Source: Saccharopolyspora gloriosae (GTDB taxonomy: Bacteria > Actinomycetota > Actinomycetes > Mycobacteriales > Pseudonocardiaceae). From it: 64,000 nt of DNA. A model generated the notes under the pieces. The model was not told the DNA's origin. It ran no database searches and saw only the letters and a list, made by a program, of their open reading frames with translations. Where the stretch lies: NCBI RefSeq assembly GCF_014203325.1, contig NZ_JACHIV010000001.1:5891501-5955500 (forward strand), written 5' to 3'. Positions 25,726 through 36,110 of the stretch are shown piece after piece. Made by a program: the position numbers and the translations under genes. Each line of letters starts with the position of its first letter. Position 1 is the stretch's first letter.

Positions 25726-27312
25726 TCAGCTACCGGTCGCGGAACTCCCGGACTGCTGCTGGGCCTGGGGATTCGGCGGCGGTCGGTTCACCCCGCCCGG
25801 CGGCACCGGGACGGAGTCGTAGACGTAGCTCGCCTGCGCCGGGTCGAGCAGGTCGCCCTTGGGCAACGTGCGCAGAATCCCCGACGGACCCGCCTGCAGC
25901 CCGACCGGACTGTTGATCACGCCGAGCCCCTGCGCGGTCGCGGCGTCCTTGATGCCGTAGATCACGCCCTGGTCGGAGACCAGGTACAGCGGGCCCGAGT
26001 CGGAACCGGCCTCGTTGGACGCTCCCCGCACGACCGCGGCCTTGCCCGCGGGCATGAAGAAGTAGTCCACCTTCGGCCCGGTCCCGTCGTGCTGGGCCAG
26101 CTTCACCGGGGCGGTCTTCGCGGGCGACTTCTCGCCCGTGGTGACCGTGATGTGGTGCTGCCCGTTGATGTTGCGCCAGCTCACGCAGGACGTCGCCGCC
26201 TGCTGGAAGTTCAGCGGCTTCGGGACCACCGTCGGGAACGCGTCCATGTCGAGCTTCTGCGTGTCCGCCGTCGGCGCCTCCGTGATGGTGCCCGTGGAGT
26301 TCGGGATCTCCTGGCTGCCGCGCTTGCTGGCGTGCAGCACCGCCGCCGCACCAGGGCTGATCTCCTGCTTGCCCTCGGGCAGCAGCGCGTAGAACTTCTC
26401 CGGCGCACCGGCGACGGTCTGCTTGACCACATCGCCCGAGTCGTACGGGTTCTGCATGTAGCCGACCGGACCGCTCGGAGCCTCCGGGATCTGCAGCGCG
26501 GGCGCGTCCGGCACGGAGTTCAGCATGTTCGTGCTGATCGTGCGCGGGGTCTGCCCGTTGAGCCCGTAGATGTCCATCACGGCCTGCTCGGAGCGGTCCA
26601 CCTGGGCCTTGACGGCCTTCGTGTTCGGACGGCCCGGCAGGTTCTCGACCCGGTAGATCAAGTACTCCTGCCCGGAACTGGCGTCCTGCACGAACAGCGA
26701 CTCGTCCGGCGCCAGTTCGGTGCCGTGGTCGGCATCGCCGCCGATGACCGTGGTCTCCACCTTGGTCGACCGCTGCGCCTGGTCCGCGTCGACGTTGTCC
26801 CGGACCTGGCCGACATCGCAGATCGCCCACGCGGGCTCGGCGATGTTGCCGGGATCCGGCAGGTAGTTGGGGGCGTTGACCATGCCGGTGCGGGGACCGC
26901 GCGGGAAGTCGGCCAGCGCCGACTCCTTCACGGTGGTCGCCTGCACGGCCTGACCGCCCTGGCCGCCGCCTTGCGCCATCACCAGGAGCTTCGCCGACGC
27001 CATGTTCAGCATCGGGATCAGCCGCTTCTGCGCCGCGTCGTCGGCGGTGACGACGTACACGCTGCCGCTCTCCTTGCCGACGACGATCGACCCCGGATCC
27101 GGAACCGAGCCCTTCCCGCCGAACAGGCCCCAGACCAGGAACCCGATCAGCCCGATACAGGCGAGGATGGCGCCGGCGACGGTCGCGCGCTTATGCGAGC
27201 CCATCGGATCGTGCAGCATCACCGCGTCTTTGCGCACCAGCGCCGATTCCATGCGGCGAAGGACGAACTGATACGCCTGAACCTGTGACTTCGTTGTGGG
27301 TGTTGATGCCAT
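25726..27312 (-). CDS. eccB: Type VII secretion membrane protein EccB
   Basis: The 528-residue protein starts MASTPTTKSQVQAYQFVLRR, the conserved EccB N-terminus, followed by one transmembrane helix (AGAILACIGLIGFLVWGLFGG, about 45-65) and a large extracytoplasmic domain with repeats. A conserved Cys pair is visible (AICDVGQ near 165 and TSCVSW near 380). It ends with a Pro/Gln/Ser-rich tail. ATG 27312 was chosen by homology to the family start; GTAGGCGAAGA lies upstream. EccB forms the periplasmic part of the ESX complex. It is divergent from eccE. Confidence 0.94.
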   Translation of the reverse strand: MASTPTTKSQVQAYQFVLRRMESALVRKDAVMLHDPMGSHKRATVAGAILACIGLIGFLVWGLFGGKGSVPDPGSIVVGKESGSVYVVTADDAAQKRLIPMLNMASAKLLVMAQGGGQGGQAVQATTVKESALADFPRGPRTGMVNAPNYLPDPGNIAEPAWAICDVGQVRDNVDADQAQRSTKVETTVIGGDADHGTELAPDESLFVQDASSGQEYLIYRVENLPGRPNTKAVKAQVDRSEQAVMDIYGLNGQTPRTISTNMLNSVPDAPALQIPEAPSGPVGYMQNPYDSGDVVKQTVAGAPEKFYALLPEGKQEISPGAAAVLHASKRGSQEIPNSTGTITEAPTADTQKLDMDAFPTVVPKPLNFQQAATSCVSWRNINGQHHITVTTGEKSPAKTAPVKLAQHDGTGPKVDYFFMPAGKAAVVRGASNEAGSDSGPLYLVSDQGVIYGIKDAATAQGLGVINSPVGLQAGPSGILRTLPKGDLLDPAQASYVYDSVPVPPGGVNRPPPNPQAQQQSGSSATGS

Positions 27313-27486
27313 TCTTCGCCTACAGCTCTCCCGTCCGAGGTACGGTTCCGCAGGATAGCCGTAGAGAGGCGCCGCACGGGTCCGGTTCGATGGAACCCTT
27401 CCGCATTCTCTGGGAACGGCTGCCGAATGACCTGGTTGGCGCACCTACCGCGTGCGCACTACCTGCGAGGGGAAGAGACCGAACGG

Positions 27487-28785
27487 ATGTCCGTCAGTAC
27501 GCAACATCCGGCCCAGCCGAACGCCTCCGGTACCGGCGGTGGTCGTACGCGCATCCGAGCGCGTCGGCGCACCATCGGGGCCAGCCTCGGGGCGATGCCG
27601 GTGGCCAACATCGTCGTCATCGAGGTCGGCCTGGCGCTCGGCCTGATCCTCGTGTTGCTCAACGAGATGCTGTGGCCGGTGGCCGCGGGCGTCGCCGCGC
27701 TCGCGCTGATCATCGCGCTGCTGCGCAGGCGCGGGCGCTGGTTCACCCAGTGGTTCGGCCTCGTCCTGGACTACCGCACCCGCAGCCACACCCGCCGTTC
27801 CGTGCCGCCGTCGGACGACGTCAGCGAGTTCGCCGAGGACAAGAACGGCGACGGCATCATCGGTCCGGATGAGAACCACCGGGTGGCGCTGCTGCGCATC
27901 CTGGTGGAGGACCTCGTCGTCGCCCGCGGCCAGGACCACGACCGCAATCCCGTCGGATTGTCATGGCACAACGGCAAATGGACCGCGGTGCTGATGGTCG
28001 ACCCGACGCCGCCGCTGCTCAACCCCGCCAACTCCGCGCCGAACCTGCCGCTCGGAGTGCTCACTCCGTGCTTGGAGGACCGGGGCGTGGTGCTCGACGC
28101 GATCCAGGTGATCTGGCACTGCTACCCGGGCAGCACCGCGCTGATGCCCGACTCGCCCGCGCTGAACTCCTACTTGGAGCTGATGGGCAATTCCTCCGCC
28201 GCCGCGCGTCGCACCACGTGGGTCGCGGTGCGGCTGGATCCGCAGACCTGCGCGAAGGCCATCGGGGAACGCGGCGGCGGCATCATCGGCGCGCACCGGG
28301 CGCTGATCGGCGCGCTGTCCCGGGTGCGCAACGCGCTCGCGGGGCAGGGCATCGTGACCCGGCCGCTGGACCCGGACGAACTGCTGCAGGCCGGGGTCGC
28401 CTCCGCCGAGCTGCAGGACGCGCTCGGCACCCAGCGCCCGATCGGCTTGAAGGAGCGGTGGAGCGGCGTCACCGCGGACCGCTTCAGCCACTCCAGCTAC
28501 GCGATCACCGGCTGGCCGAACCACATGAGCGAGAGCATCAACGCGCTCACCGGGGTCCGGGGGCGCTCCACGAGCATCGCGCTGTCCATCGCACCGACCG
28601 GTGAGGACGGTGAGGTCGGGCTGCGCGGCCTGGTCCGGATCAGCGCGCGGAGCCCGGAGGCGCTCGGCACCGCCGACCACCAGCTGCGCAACATCAGCAA
28701 CAAGCTCAACCTCACGCTCACCCCGCTGCGCGGGATGCAGCTGGCCGGGCTGACCGGAACGCTTCCGCTGGGAGGTGCGGCATGA
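27487..28785 (+). CDS. eccE: Type VII secretion protein EccE
   Basis: The 432-residue protein starts MSVSTQHPAQPNASG, has two transmembrane helices at about 38-80 (VANIVVIEVGLALGLILVLL, then VAAGVAALALIIALL) and a large soluble C-terminal domain with conserved elements such as VGLSWHNGKWTAVL and TTWVAVRLDP. EccE sits on the edge of the ESX membrane complex. I chose ATG 27487 rather than 27427 because GAGGGGAAGAG lies just upstream. Mycobacterium tuberculosis ESX-4 lacks eccE, so its presence here marks a fuller, ancestral-type locus. Confidence 0.88.
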   Translation: MSVSTQHPAQPNASGTGGGRTRIRARRRTIGASLGAMPVANIVVIEVGLALGLILVLLNEMLWPVAAGVAALALIIALLRRRGRWFTQWFGLVLDYRTRSHTRRSVPPSDDVSEFAEDKNGDGIIGPDENHRVALLRILVEDLVVARGQDHDRNPVGLSWHNGKWTAVLMVDPTPPLLNPANSAPNLPLGVLTPCLEDRGVVLDAIQVIWHCYPGSTALMPDSPALNSYLELMGNSSAAARRTTWVAVRLDPQTCAKAIGERGGGIIGAHRALIGALSRVRNALAGQGIVTRPLDPDELLQAGVASAELQDALGTQRPIGLKERWSGVTADRFSHSSYAITGWPNHMSESINALTGVRGRSTSIALSIAPTGEDGEVGLRGLVRISARSPEALGTADHQLRNISNKLNLTLTPLRGMQLAGLTGTLPLGGAA

Positions 28786-29528
28786 GCCGGACCCGCACGC
28801 TCGACACTCCGGGCAACAGCACCGGTACCGCCCCGGAATTCCTGGTGCGGCCCGAGATGCTCGACCTGGTCGCCCCGCCCGGGGACCGCGGCGGCATGAT
28901 CATCGGGGCGGGGCCGAACCGCGAACCGATGACGGCGTCGATCCTGCGTCCCGAACCGACGCGCCTGGTCACCGTCGGCGGCCTGTACCTGGCCCGGCAG
29001 ATCGCGCTGCGCGCCATCGCCGCCGGCGCCTGGGTGCACGTGGCGACGGGGCGGCCCGCGGCGTGGCGGGCGGTGGAGCAGGCCGCCGGGCGCACCCCGG
29101 ACGGCAAGCCCGCACCGGTGTTCAGCTTCCGCAGGCTCGCGCCGTACGACCTGCCGCGCGGCAGCGAGGACGCACCGCTGCTGATCATCCACGACGGCGG
29201 CGCGGTGCCGCAGGAGATGTTCGCGCCGCGCACCCCGTGGCAGACCACGATGTACGTGCTGCCCTACCTGCACCCGCAGGCGGGCAGCGGGACCGCGGCG
29301 AACGCCGCCGACCTGATCCTGCTGCAGCGGTTGCCGTTGCAGCAGGCGCAGCTGGCGGCCCGGTTCTGGTACTTCGAGCCGCAGCGCCGGCAGCAGCAGA
29401 TCCAGCAGCTCACGCAGCTCTCGGACGACAGCGTGATCGCGCTCGGCGACATGATGTGGCGGCCGATCACCCTGGTCAGCGGCGCGAAGGAACGCGAGAT
29501 CCTCGGTCCCATCCGCCGCGGCGACTGA
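28782..29528 (+). CDS. Unrecognised protein translationally coupled to eccE
   Basis: The 248-residue soluble protein has no signal peptide or transmembrane helix. Recognisable pieces are VGGLYLARQIALRAIAAGAW, HVATGRPAAWRAVEQAAGR and LLIIHDGGAVPQE, then a Gln-rich helix QQAQLAARFWYFEPQRRQQQ. It gives the impression of a Rossmann-like fold without a P-loop. The ATG overlaps the eccE stop (ATGA), so it is almost certainly made with EccE and may be a cytoplasmic accessory protein of the ESX machine. I cannot name the family. Confidence 0.75.
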   Translation: MSRTRTLDTPGNSTGTAPEFLVRPEMLDLVAPPGDRGGMIIGAGPNREPMTASILRPEPTRLVTVGGLYLARQIALRAIAAGAWVHVATGRPAAWRAVEQAAGRTPDGKPAPVFSFRRLAPYDLPRGSEDAPLLIIHDGGAVPQEMFAPRTPWQTTMYVLPYLHPQAGSGTAANAADLILLQRLPLQQAQLAARFWYFEPQRRQQQIQQLTQLSDDSVIALGDMMWRPITLVSGAKEREILGPIRRGD

Positions 29529-29547
29529 GTCCACACCGCACCGCAGC

Positions 29548-29587
29548 ACGGCCCGCGCCTCCGCGAAGGAGAGCGCGGGCCGTTCTT
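29548..29587 (+). terminator. Terminator after the eccE operon
   Basis: ACGGCCCGCGC pairs with GCGCGGGCCGT over 11 bp and is followed by TCTT. Confidence 0.8.
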
Positions 29588-29612
29588 CGTTGCGGGGCAA
29601 CGCTGCGCGCCT

Positions 29613-29670
29613 GCCAGCGGCGACCCAGCACGCGGGTCGGCCACCGGCGGGTTCTCAGCGGTTCCTAGTG
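29613..29670 (+). repeat. Partial copy of the dispersed hairpin element (copy F)
   Basis: The stretch CAGCGGCGACCCAGCACG, then GGTC.GCCACCGGCGGGTTCTCAGCGGTTCC, matches the 5' half of the element at 52582-52738. The central hairpin and right arm are missing. Its orientation places the truncated end toward the photolyase stop codon, as in the full copies. Confidence 0.65.
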
Positions 29671-29701
29671 CGGACGGCTTCCTCGTTCGGAGCACCGGTC
29701 T

Positions 29702-31069
29702 TCACGTCGAGGTCTTGATCTCGCCGTAGCGGGCGAGGGCTTCCTGGCGTTCCACCCCGTGCTCGACCATCGGCGGCGGGTACCCGTTCGGCGGGCCCTC
29801 CGGCAGGGTCCACGGCTGGTGGGTCCGCTTCGCGTCGAGACCGCGCAGCTCCGGGACGTGCTCGCGGACGTAGCTCCCGTCCGGGTCGAACTTCGTTCCC
29901 TGCGTGATCGGGTTGAAGATCCGGAAGTACGGGGAGGCGTCGGTGCCCGAACCGGCCGCCCACTGCCAGCCGTGCTGGTTCGACGCGAGGTCCCCGTCGA
30001 CGAGGTGCCGCATGAAGTGCCGCGCACCCCACCACCACGGCAGGTGCAGGTCCTTGACCAGGAAGCTCGCCACCACCATCCGCACCCGGTTGTGCATCCA
30101 GCCCACCGCGAGCAGCTGCCGCATCCCCGCGTCGACGATCGGGAAACCGGTGCGGCCCGCGCACCAGTCCTCGAACCGCTCCCACGCGTCGTCACCGGTG
30201 TCCAGCCGCATCCGGTCGAACCGGGTGTCGAAGTTGTGCCGCGCGCTGCCCGGCCAGTTCCACAGCACGTCGGCGTAGAACTCGCGGAACACCAGCTCGT
30301 CGCGGTAGCTGCTCGCGCCGTCGCCGGTGCTGCCGTCCAGATCGGCGAGCAGGGTGCGCGGATGCACGCAGCCCCACCGCAGGTACGGGGACATGCGGCT
30401 GGTGCCCGCGCGGTCCGGGCGGTCCCGGTCCCCGTCGTAGCCGGTGAGCGCGGAGTCGCGGAAGTCGTCCCAGCGCTCCAGCGCGGCCCGCTCCCCCGCG
30501 GGCGGCAGCACGGTCCCGCCCAGGTCCTCGTCCTCGGGGATACCGGCGGCGCGCACCTTCCGCGGCAGCAGCCAGTCCACCGCGGACTCGTCGGTGTCCG
30601 CGGGAGCGGGCCTGCCGTGCTCTTCCCAGGCTCGCCGGAACGGCGTGAACACCTTGTAGGCGGTGCCGTCGCGCTTGGTGATCCGCCCCGGCGTGACCGC
30701 GTACGGCGAACCGGTGACGACCCAGTCGACCCCCAACGCGGCCCGGACCCGCTCGTCGCGTTCCCGGCCGTAGGGCCCGGCGTCCGCGGAGACGTGCACG
30801 GAGTCGGCGCCGACCTCCGCGACCAGCTCGGGCAGCACCTCCGTCGGGTCTCCGCGCAGCACCAGCAGCCGGCCGCCGATGCTCGCGTCGAGCTCCCGCA
30901 GGCAGCGGTACAGGAAGGTGCGCCGAACCGGGCCGGACGGCGCGAGCAGCGCCTCGTCCAGCACGAACACCCCGATCACCCGGCGACCGCCGTCCCCGGC
31001 CGCCGCCAACGCCGGATGGTCGCGGACCCGAAGGTCACGCCGGAACCACAGGATCGCGGGTGCGCTCAT
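29702..31069 (-). CDS. phr: Deoxyribodipyrimidine photo-lyase (class I, CPD)
   Basis: Repairs UV-made cyclobutane pyrimidine dimers with light and FAD. The 455-residue protein has an N-terminal antenna domain (AILWFRRDLRVRDHPALAAA) and a C-terminal FAD domain with SPYLRWGCVHPR, RTGFPIVDAGMRQL, GWMHNRVRMVVASFLVKDL and DGDLASNQHGWQWAAGSG, the FAD-binding and electron-transfer Trp signature. It starts at ATG 31069, with a TAGGGT box eight bases before it and no ribosome site. It is a monocistronic gene between convergent and divergent neighbours. Confidence 0.94.
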   Translation of the reverse strand: MSAPAILWFRRDLRVRDHPALAAAGDGGRRVIGVFVLDEALLAPSGPVRRTFLYRCLRELDASIGGRLLVLRGDPTEVLPELVAEVGADSVHVSADAGPYGRERDERVRAALGVDWVVTGSPYAVTPGRITKRDGTAYKVFTPFRRAWEEHGRPAPADTDESAVDWLLPRKVRAAGIPEDEDLGGTVLPPAGERAALERWDDFRDSALTGYDGDRDRPDRAGTSRMSPYLRWGCVHPRTLLADLDGSTGDGASSYRDELVFREFYADVLWNWPGSARHNFDTRFDRMRLDTGDDAWERFEDWCAGRTGFPIVDAGMRQLLAVGWMHNRVRMVVASFLVKDLHLPWWWGARHFMRHLVDGDLASNQHGWQWAAGSGTDASPYFRIFNPITQGTKFDPDGSYVREHVPELRGLDAKRTHQPWTLPEGPPNGYPPPMVEHGVERQEALARYGEIKTST

Positions 31070-31077
31070 GCCCGCCG

Positions 31078-31083
31078 ACCCTA
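31078..31083 (-). promoter_or_regulatory. -10 box (TAGGGT) for leaderless phr
   Basis: TAGGGT on the minus strand ends eight bases before the ATG at 31069, fitting leaderless initiation. Confidence 0.45.
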
Positions 31084-31287
31084 CGCACCGCGTCGGGACG
31101 TGGCCGGGCACGAGTCGGCCCCGGGACCGGCTGGGGAGCCGGGCACCGGGGCCTGGACGGAACGAGCGGGCCGATACCCGCCGCGGCCGGAGCCGCTAGG
31201 ACGATTCAGCTTTCGATTCAGCTCCGCCGAAGACGAGTCCCGTCGAGCCCGCACGGCTCGCGGGGCGCGCCCGCCGGCGGCGCGGGC

Positions 31288-32592
<1,305 letters not shown>

Positions 32593-33032
32593 TCGGGAAC
32601 CTCTCGCGCTCGTGATGGGGGCTGGCGCTCCGCCGACGACTGCGCACTTCCCGGCACCGCAGTGCTCGAGCAGCGTGGTCGGTCGCGCGCGTGCGCCGGT
32701 CGGGGGTTTCCGGACCGCCGCAGCACCACCCCGTTGGGGTCCTGTCACGTGCCACGCTAGACCGCTCCAGGCCCCTCGCGCAGCAATCGTGTTAGCCCTT
32801 TTGGGCAGGTGGGACCACGATCACATCACCGATCAGCCCGGACGCCGGGTGCCCGGCACCCGACTGCCGCAACCGGCCCTCCGGCGCTGCTCCTCCGGCG
32901 CCGCCGCGGCGCGGACCGGTGATCCACCGCCTCGCACCCGCGTCCGGAATGCCCGAACCGCAGGCCCCGGCGCTCCCGGGCGCGGCGGAGCTGCCCGCGG
33001 AGAACGCCGGGGCCTGCGGTTGCGGGCCGGTG
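32593..33032. other. Promoter region of gltA and terminator of the PfkB gene
   Basis: No gene is supported. The right part holds a perfect 15-bp stem (32958-32972 with 33005-33019) past the PfkB stop; the left part must hold the gltA promoter, with no hexamers I can defend. Confidence 0.5.
32958..33019 (-). terminator. Hairpin terminator after the PfkB gene
   Basis: CCGCAGGCCCCGGCG pairs with CGCCGGGGCCTGCGG without a mismatch; the loop is 32 bases. It starts 13 bases after the stop codon. Confidence 0.65.
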
Positions 33033-33965
33033 TCAGACGAGTTCGGCGGAGGTGGGAGGTTCCGCTCCGGGACGGGAGACGGTGATGGCCGCCGCGCGGG
33101 CGGCGAAGCCGAGCGCCTCGCGCCACTGGTCGTGGGTCAGGCCGCGCACCGCCTCCGGGGAGAGCGCGTCGGCGCGGTGCAGCCAGGCGAGCAGCGCCGC
33201 GTGCACCGTGTCCCCGGCGCCGATGGTGTCGGCGACCTGGGCGCGCACGCCGGGCACCTCGACGAGCTCACCGTCCCCGACCAGTGCCGTGAGCCCGTCC
33301 GCGCCCTTGGTGAGCACCAGGCCCGCCGGTCCGGCCTGCTGCCAGCGGCGCAGCGCCGACTGCAGGTCCTCGTCCCCGGCCAGCCACTCCGCGTCCTCCA
33401 CCGACAGCTTCAGCAGGTGCACCGACGGCAACCAGCTCTCGAAGCGCTTGCGGTAGGCGGCGGGGTCGGCGATCAGGTCGGCGCGGATGTTCGGGTCCAG
33501 CGCCACGAACCGGCCGCGCTCGGCCTCCCGGAACAGCACCGCCTCGTAGGTGGTCGCGCCCGGCTCCAGCACCATGCCGAGCGTGCCGAACGAGACCGCG
33601 GTGACCTCGTCGGACAGCGGCCCGGGGTCGGCCACGAAGCGCGCGGCGGTCCCCTCCGTGTGGAAGCTGTAGCGCGCGGAGCCGTCCTCGCTGAGGCCGA
33701 CCACGGCCAGCGTCGTCGGCTCCGGCCCGCGCCGGACGAGGTCCGTGCTCACCCCGGAGTCGACCAGCCGCTCCAGCAGCTTGTCGCCGAACTGGTCGGT
33801 GGACAGGGTGGCGTGGAAACCGGCGGGCACGTCGAGCCTGCCCAGTGCGATCGCCACGTTGTACGGGCCGCCCCCGAGGCGGGGGTGCAGCGGCCCCAGT
33901 TCGCCGCCTGCCGTGGCGGAGTCCGGGACGAGGTCGACGAGGGCCTCTCCACCGATGACGATCAC
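33033..33965 (-). CDS. PfkB-family sugar kinase (fructokinase-like)
   Basis: The 310-residue protein starts MIVIGGEALVDLVPDS, the N-terminal glycine motif of ribokinase-family kinases, has the substrate segment GGGPYNVAIALGRLDVPAGF and the ATP/catalytic signature DTIGAGDTVHAALLAWL near residue 250. Fructose or a related sugar is the likely substrate; this is not decided by the sequence. The start is a GTG at 33963-33965 with GGAGG four bases before it. It lies downstream of a TetR gene on the same strand. Confidence 0.88.
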   Translation of the reverse strand: MIVIGGEALVDLVPDSATAGGELGPLHPRLGGGPYNVAIALGRLDVPAGFHATLSTDQFGDKLLERLVDSGVSTDLVRRGPEPTTLAVVGLSEDGSARYSFHTEGTAARFVADPGPLSDEVTAVSFGTLGMVLEPGATTYEAVLFREAERGRFVALDPNIRADLIADPAAYRKRFESWLPSVHLLKLSVEDAEWLAGDEDLQSALRRWQQAGPAGLVLTKGADGLTALVGDGELVEVPGVRAQVADTIGAGDTVHAALLAWLHRADALSPEAVRGLTHDQWREALGFAARAAAITVSRPGAEPPTSAELV

Positions 33966-34057
33966 GATTCCTCCGTGCTGGGTGCTGACGTGCTGAACTT
34001 CCGTTCCGGCCGGGGCCGGACACCGCGCCCGCGGCATCGCCGCCGGCCGGTCGGGGA

Positions 34058-34744
34058 TCACGGACCAGTGTGCTCCGCGACAAGTGGGGTGATCCGTGAA
34101 TCGTCGGCGACCGGTTCGAACAGGCCGCCCATCAGGAACTGGGACAGTTCGGCGAAGGCCTCCGCGTCGGTGAGGCCGGTGCGTTCGGCGATCTCGCCGC
34201 GCTGGATGGCGCCGATGGTGCCGCTGACCATTTCGGCGACGAAGGCGGCGTGGACCTCGCGGAACACGCCGTCGCGGACGCCGTCGCGGATGTAGCGGCG
34301 CATGTTCTCGGCGGCGGCGCGGGCGTTGGCCTGGTAGGTCGCGCTGGTGGCGGCGTTGGCGGCCATGTCGGCGATGAACCGCCGCGACGCCGGGCGCAGC
34401 TGTTCGGCGGCGGCGTCGAGGTAGGCGCGCATCCGGGCGCGCACATCGGTGACCTCGGCGACGGAGCGCTCGATCCCGGCGGTGGCGTTCTTGAAGAACT
34501 GCCCGACGACCCGGACCGCGAGCTGCTCCTTGCTGCCCGCGAGCGTGTAGAGCGTCGACTTCGAGCAGTGCAGGCGGGCGGCCAGGTCGTCGAGGGTGAA
34601 GCGGGCGAACCCCTCCTCCAGGAACAGCGCGCACAACCGGTCGAGCAGGTCGGCGCGGCGTTGTTCCTGGGTGCGCGCGGTGCCGCGGCGGGCCGCTCCG
34701 GCGGTCGCCTGGTCGGCGCGCGCGGCCGGGTCGGGGGCGTTCAT
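34058..34744 (-). CDS. TetR-family regulator
   Basis: The 228-residue protein has a TetR helix-turn-helix at about 35-80 (LCALFLEEGFARFTLDDLAA then LHCSKSTLYTLAGSKEQL), followed by an all-helical ligand domain. It is divergent from the acyl-CoA dehydrogenase gene, and the 200-bp region between them holds a palindrome GTACTG-N4-CAGTAC. It probably represses itself and the dehydrogenase in response to a fatty acyl ligand. Confidence 0.9.
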   Translation of the reverse strand: MNAPDPAARADQATAGAARRGTARTQEQRRADLLDRLCALFLEEGFARFTLDDLAARLHCSKSTLYTLAGSKEQLAVRVVGQFFKNATAGIERSVAEVTDVRARMRAYLDAAAEQLRPASRRFIADMAANAATSATYQANARAAAENMRRYIRDGVRDGVFREVHAAFVAEMVSGTIGAIQRGEIAERTGLTDAEAFAELSQFLMGGLFEPVADDSRITPLVAEHTGP

Positions 34745-34832
34745 GCGCACGAGACTGCCACAGCGCGGGACCTCGGTGGGTCTCCGGGCCTGGCGCGAAA
34801 CGGACATCGACAGTACTCTGACGAGTCCTGCA

Positions 34833-34848
34833 GTACTGCTATCAGTAC
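34833..34848. promoter_or_regulatory. Candidate TetR operator GTACTG-CTAT-CAGTAC
   Basis: A perfect inverted repeat with 4-base spacer lies between the divergent TetR and acyl-CoA dehydrogenase starts. CAGTACT occurs again at 34811 and 34831, giving three related half-sites in 40 bases. Confidence 0.5.
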
Positions 34849-34946
34849 CGTTGATCCATCCCGGTGTTCGCGACCCGCGGACCCGTTCGACGCGAACCAC
34901 CACCCCGGCTCGCCTCCCACCTCGGTTCCGCCCAAGGAGCGCCACC

Positions 34947-36110
34947 ATGGCCGTCGACCGCCTCTTGCCCAGCCAGGAAGCCACCGACCTGCTCGAGCTG
35001 ACCGCGGAGATCGCCCGCGACGAGCTCGCCCCCGCCGCCGCGAGCGCCGAAGAGCAGGAGCGCTTCCCGCGCAAGGCGTTCCAGCTGCTCGGCGCCTCCG
35101 GCCTGCTCGGCCTGCCCTACCCGGAGGAGCACGGCGGCGGCGCCCAGCCCTACGAGGTCTACCTCCAGGTGCTCGAAGAGCTCAGCAGCGCCTGGATGAC
35201 CGTCGGCGTCGGCCTGTCCGTGCACACCATGTCCTGCTACCCGCTCGCCCACCACGGCACCGCGCAGCAGCGCGAACGCTGGCTGCCGGAGATGATCGGC
35301 GGGGAGCTGCTCGGCGGCTACGCGCTGTCCGAGGCGCACGCCGGTTCCGACGCCGCCGCGCTGAGCACCCGCGCCGAGCGCGACGCCGACGACTACGTCG
35401 TCACCGGCAGCAAGTCGTGGATCACGCACGGCGGCGTGGCGGACTTCTACACCCTGATGGCGCGGACCTCCGACGACGGGCCGCGCGGCATCAGCTGCCT
35501 GCTCGTCGACGGCGGCACGCCGGGGCTGTCGGCGGCACCGCCGGAACGCAAGATGGGCCTCACCGGCTCCCCCACCACGGAGCTGCGGTTCGAAGGCGCC
35601 CGAGTACCGGCGGAGCGGCTCATCGGCGACGAGGGCCAGGGCTTGTCCATCGCGCTGGACGCCCTCGATTCCGGCCGGCTCGGCATCGCCGCCTGCGCCG
35701 TCGGGCTCGCCCAGGGGGCGCTGGACCTCGCCGTGGACTACGCGCGGCAGCGCACGCAGTTCGGGAAGGCGATCATCGAGTTCCAGGGCGTGGAGTTCCT
35801 GCTCGCCGACATGGCCGCCGCCGTGCAGTCCGCCCGCGCCGCCTACCTGGACGGGGCGCGGCGACGCGACGCGGGCCGGCCGTTCGGGATGCAGGCGTCG
35901 GTGGCGAAGCTCGTCGCCACCGACGCCGCGATGAAGGTGACCACCGACGCGGTGCAGGTCCTCGGCGGCGCGGGCTACACCCGCGACTTCCCCGCCGAGC
36001 GCTACATGCGCGAAGCGAAGGTCCTCCAGATCTTCGAAGGCACAAACCAGATCCAACGCATGCTCATCGCCCGCCACGTTCGATCTTGTTCTGCTCGGGT
36101 GTCCGGGTAG
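34947..36110 (+). CDS. Acyl-CoA dehydrogenase with a repeat-derived C-terminus
   Basis: FAD enzyme that desaturates acyl-CoA. The 387-residue protein has the family signatures YALSEAHAGSDAAAL near 130 and the C-terminal QVLGGAGYTRDFPAERYMREAKVLQIFEGTNQIQRMLIARH. The catalytic Glu is probably the one in IFEGTN. Family members normally end a few residues after RH; here the frame goes on with VRSCSARVSG and its TAG stop lies in the conserved edge of the dispersed hairpin element. The start ATG has AAGGAGCGCC upstream. It is divergent from a TetR regulator. Confidence 0.92.
   Translation: MAVDRLLPSQEATDLLELTAEIARDELAPAAASAEEQERFPRKAFQLLGASGLLGLPYPEEHGGGAQPYEVYLQVLEELSSAWMTVGVGLSVHTMSCYPLAHHGTAQQRERWLPEMIGGELLGGYALSEAHAGSDAAALSTRAERDADDYVVTGSKSWITHGGVADFYTLMARTSDDGPRGISCLLVDGGTPGLSAAPPERKMGLTGSPTTELRFEGARVPAERLIGDEGQGLSIALDALDSGRLGIAACAVGLAQGALDLAVDYARQRTQFGKAIIEFQGVEFLLADMAAAVQSARAAYLDGARRRDAGRPFGMQASVAKLVATDAAMKVTTDAVQVLGGAGYTRDFPAERYMREAKVLQIFEGTNQIQRMLIARHVRSCSARVSG

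Noticed and set aside
12233-29528. PE/PPE genes within the ESX locus
   Set aside because: No PE or PPE N-terminal motif is present; the large proteins have WXG-like turns and EspC-like partners instead.
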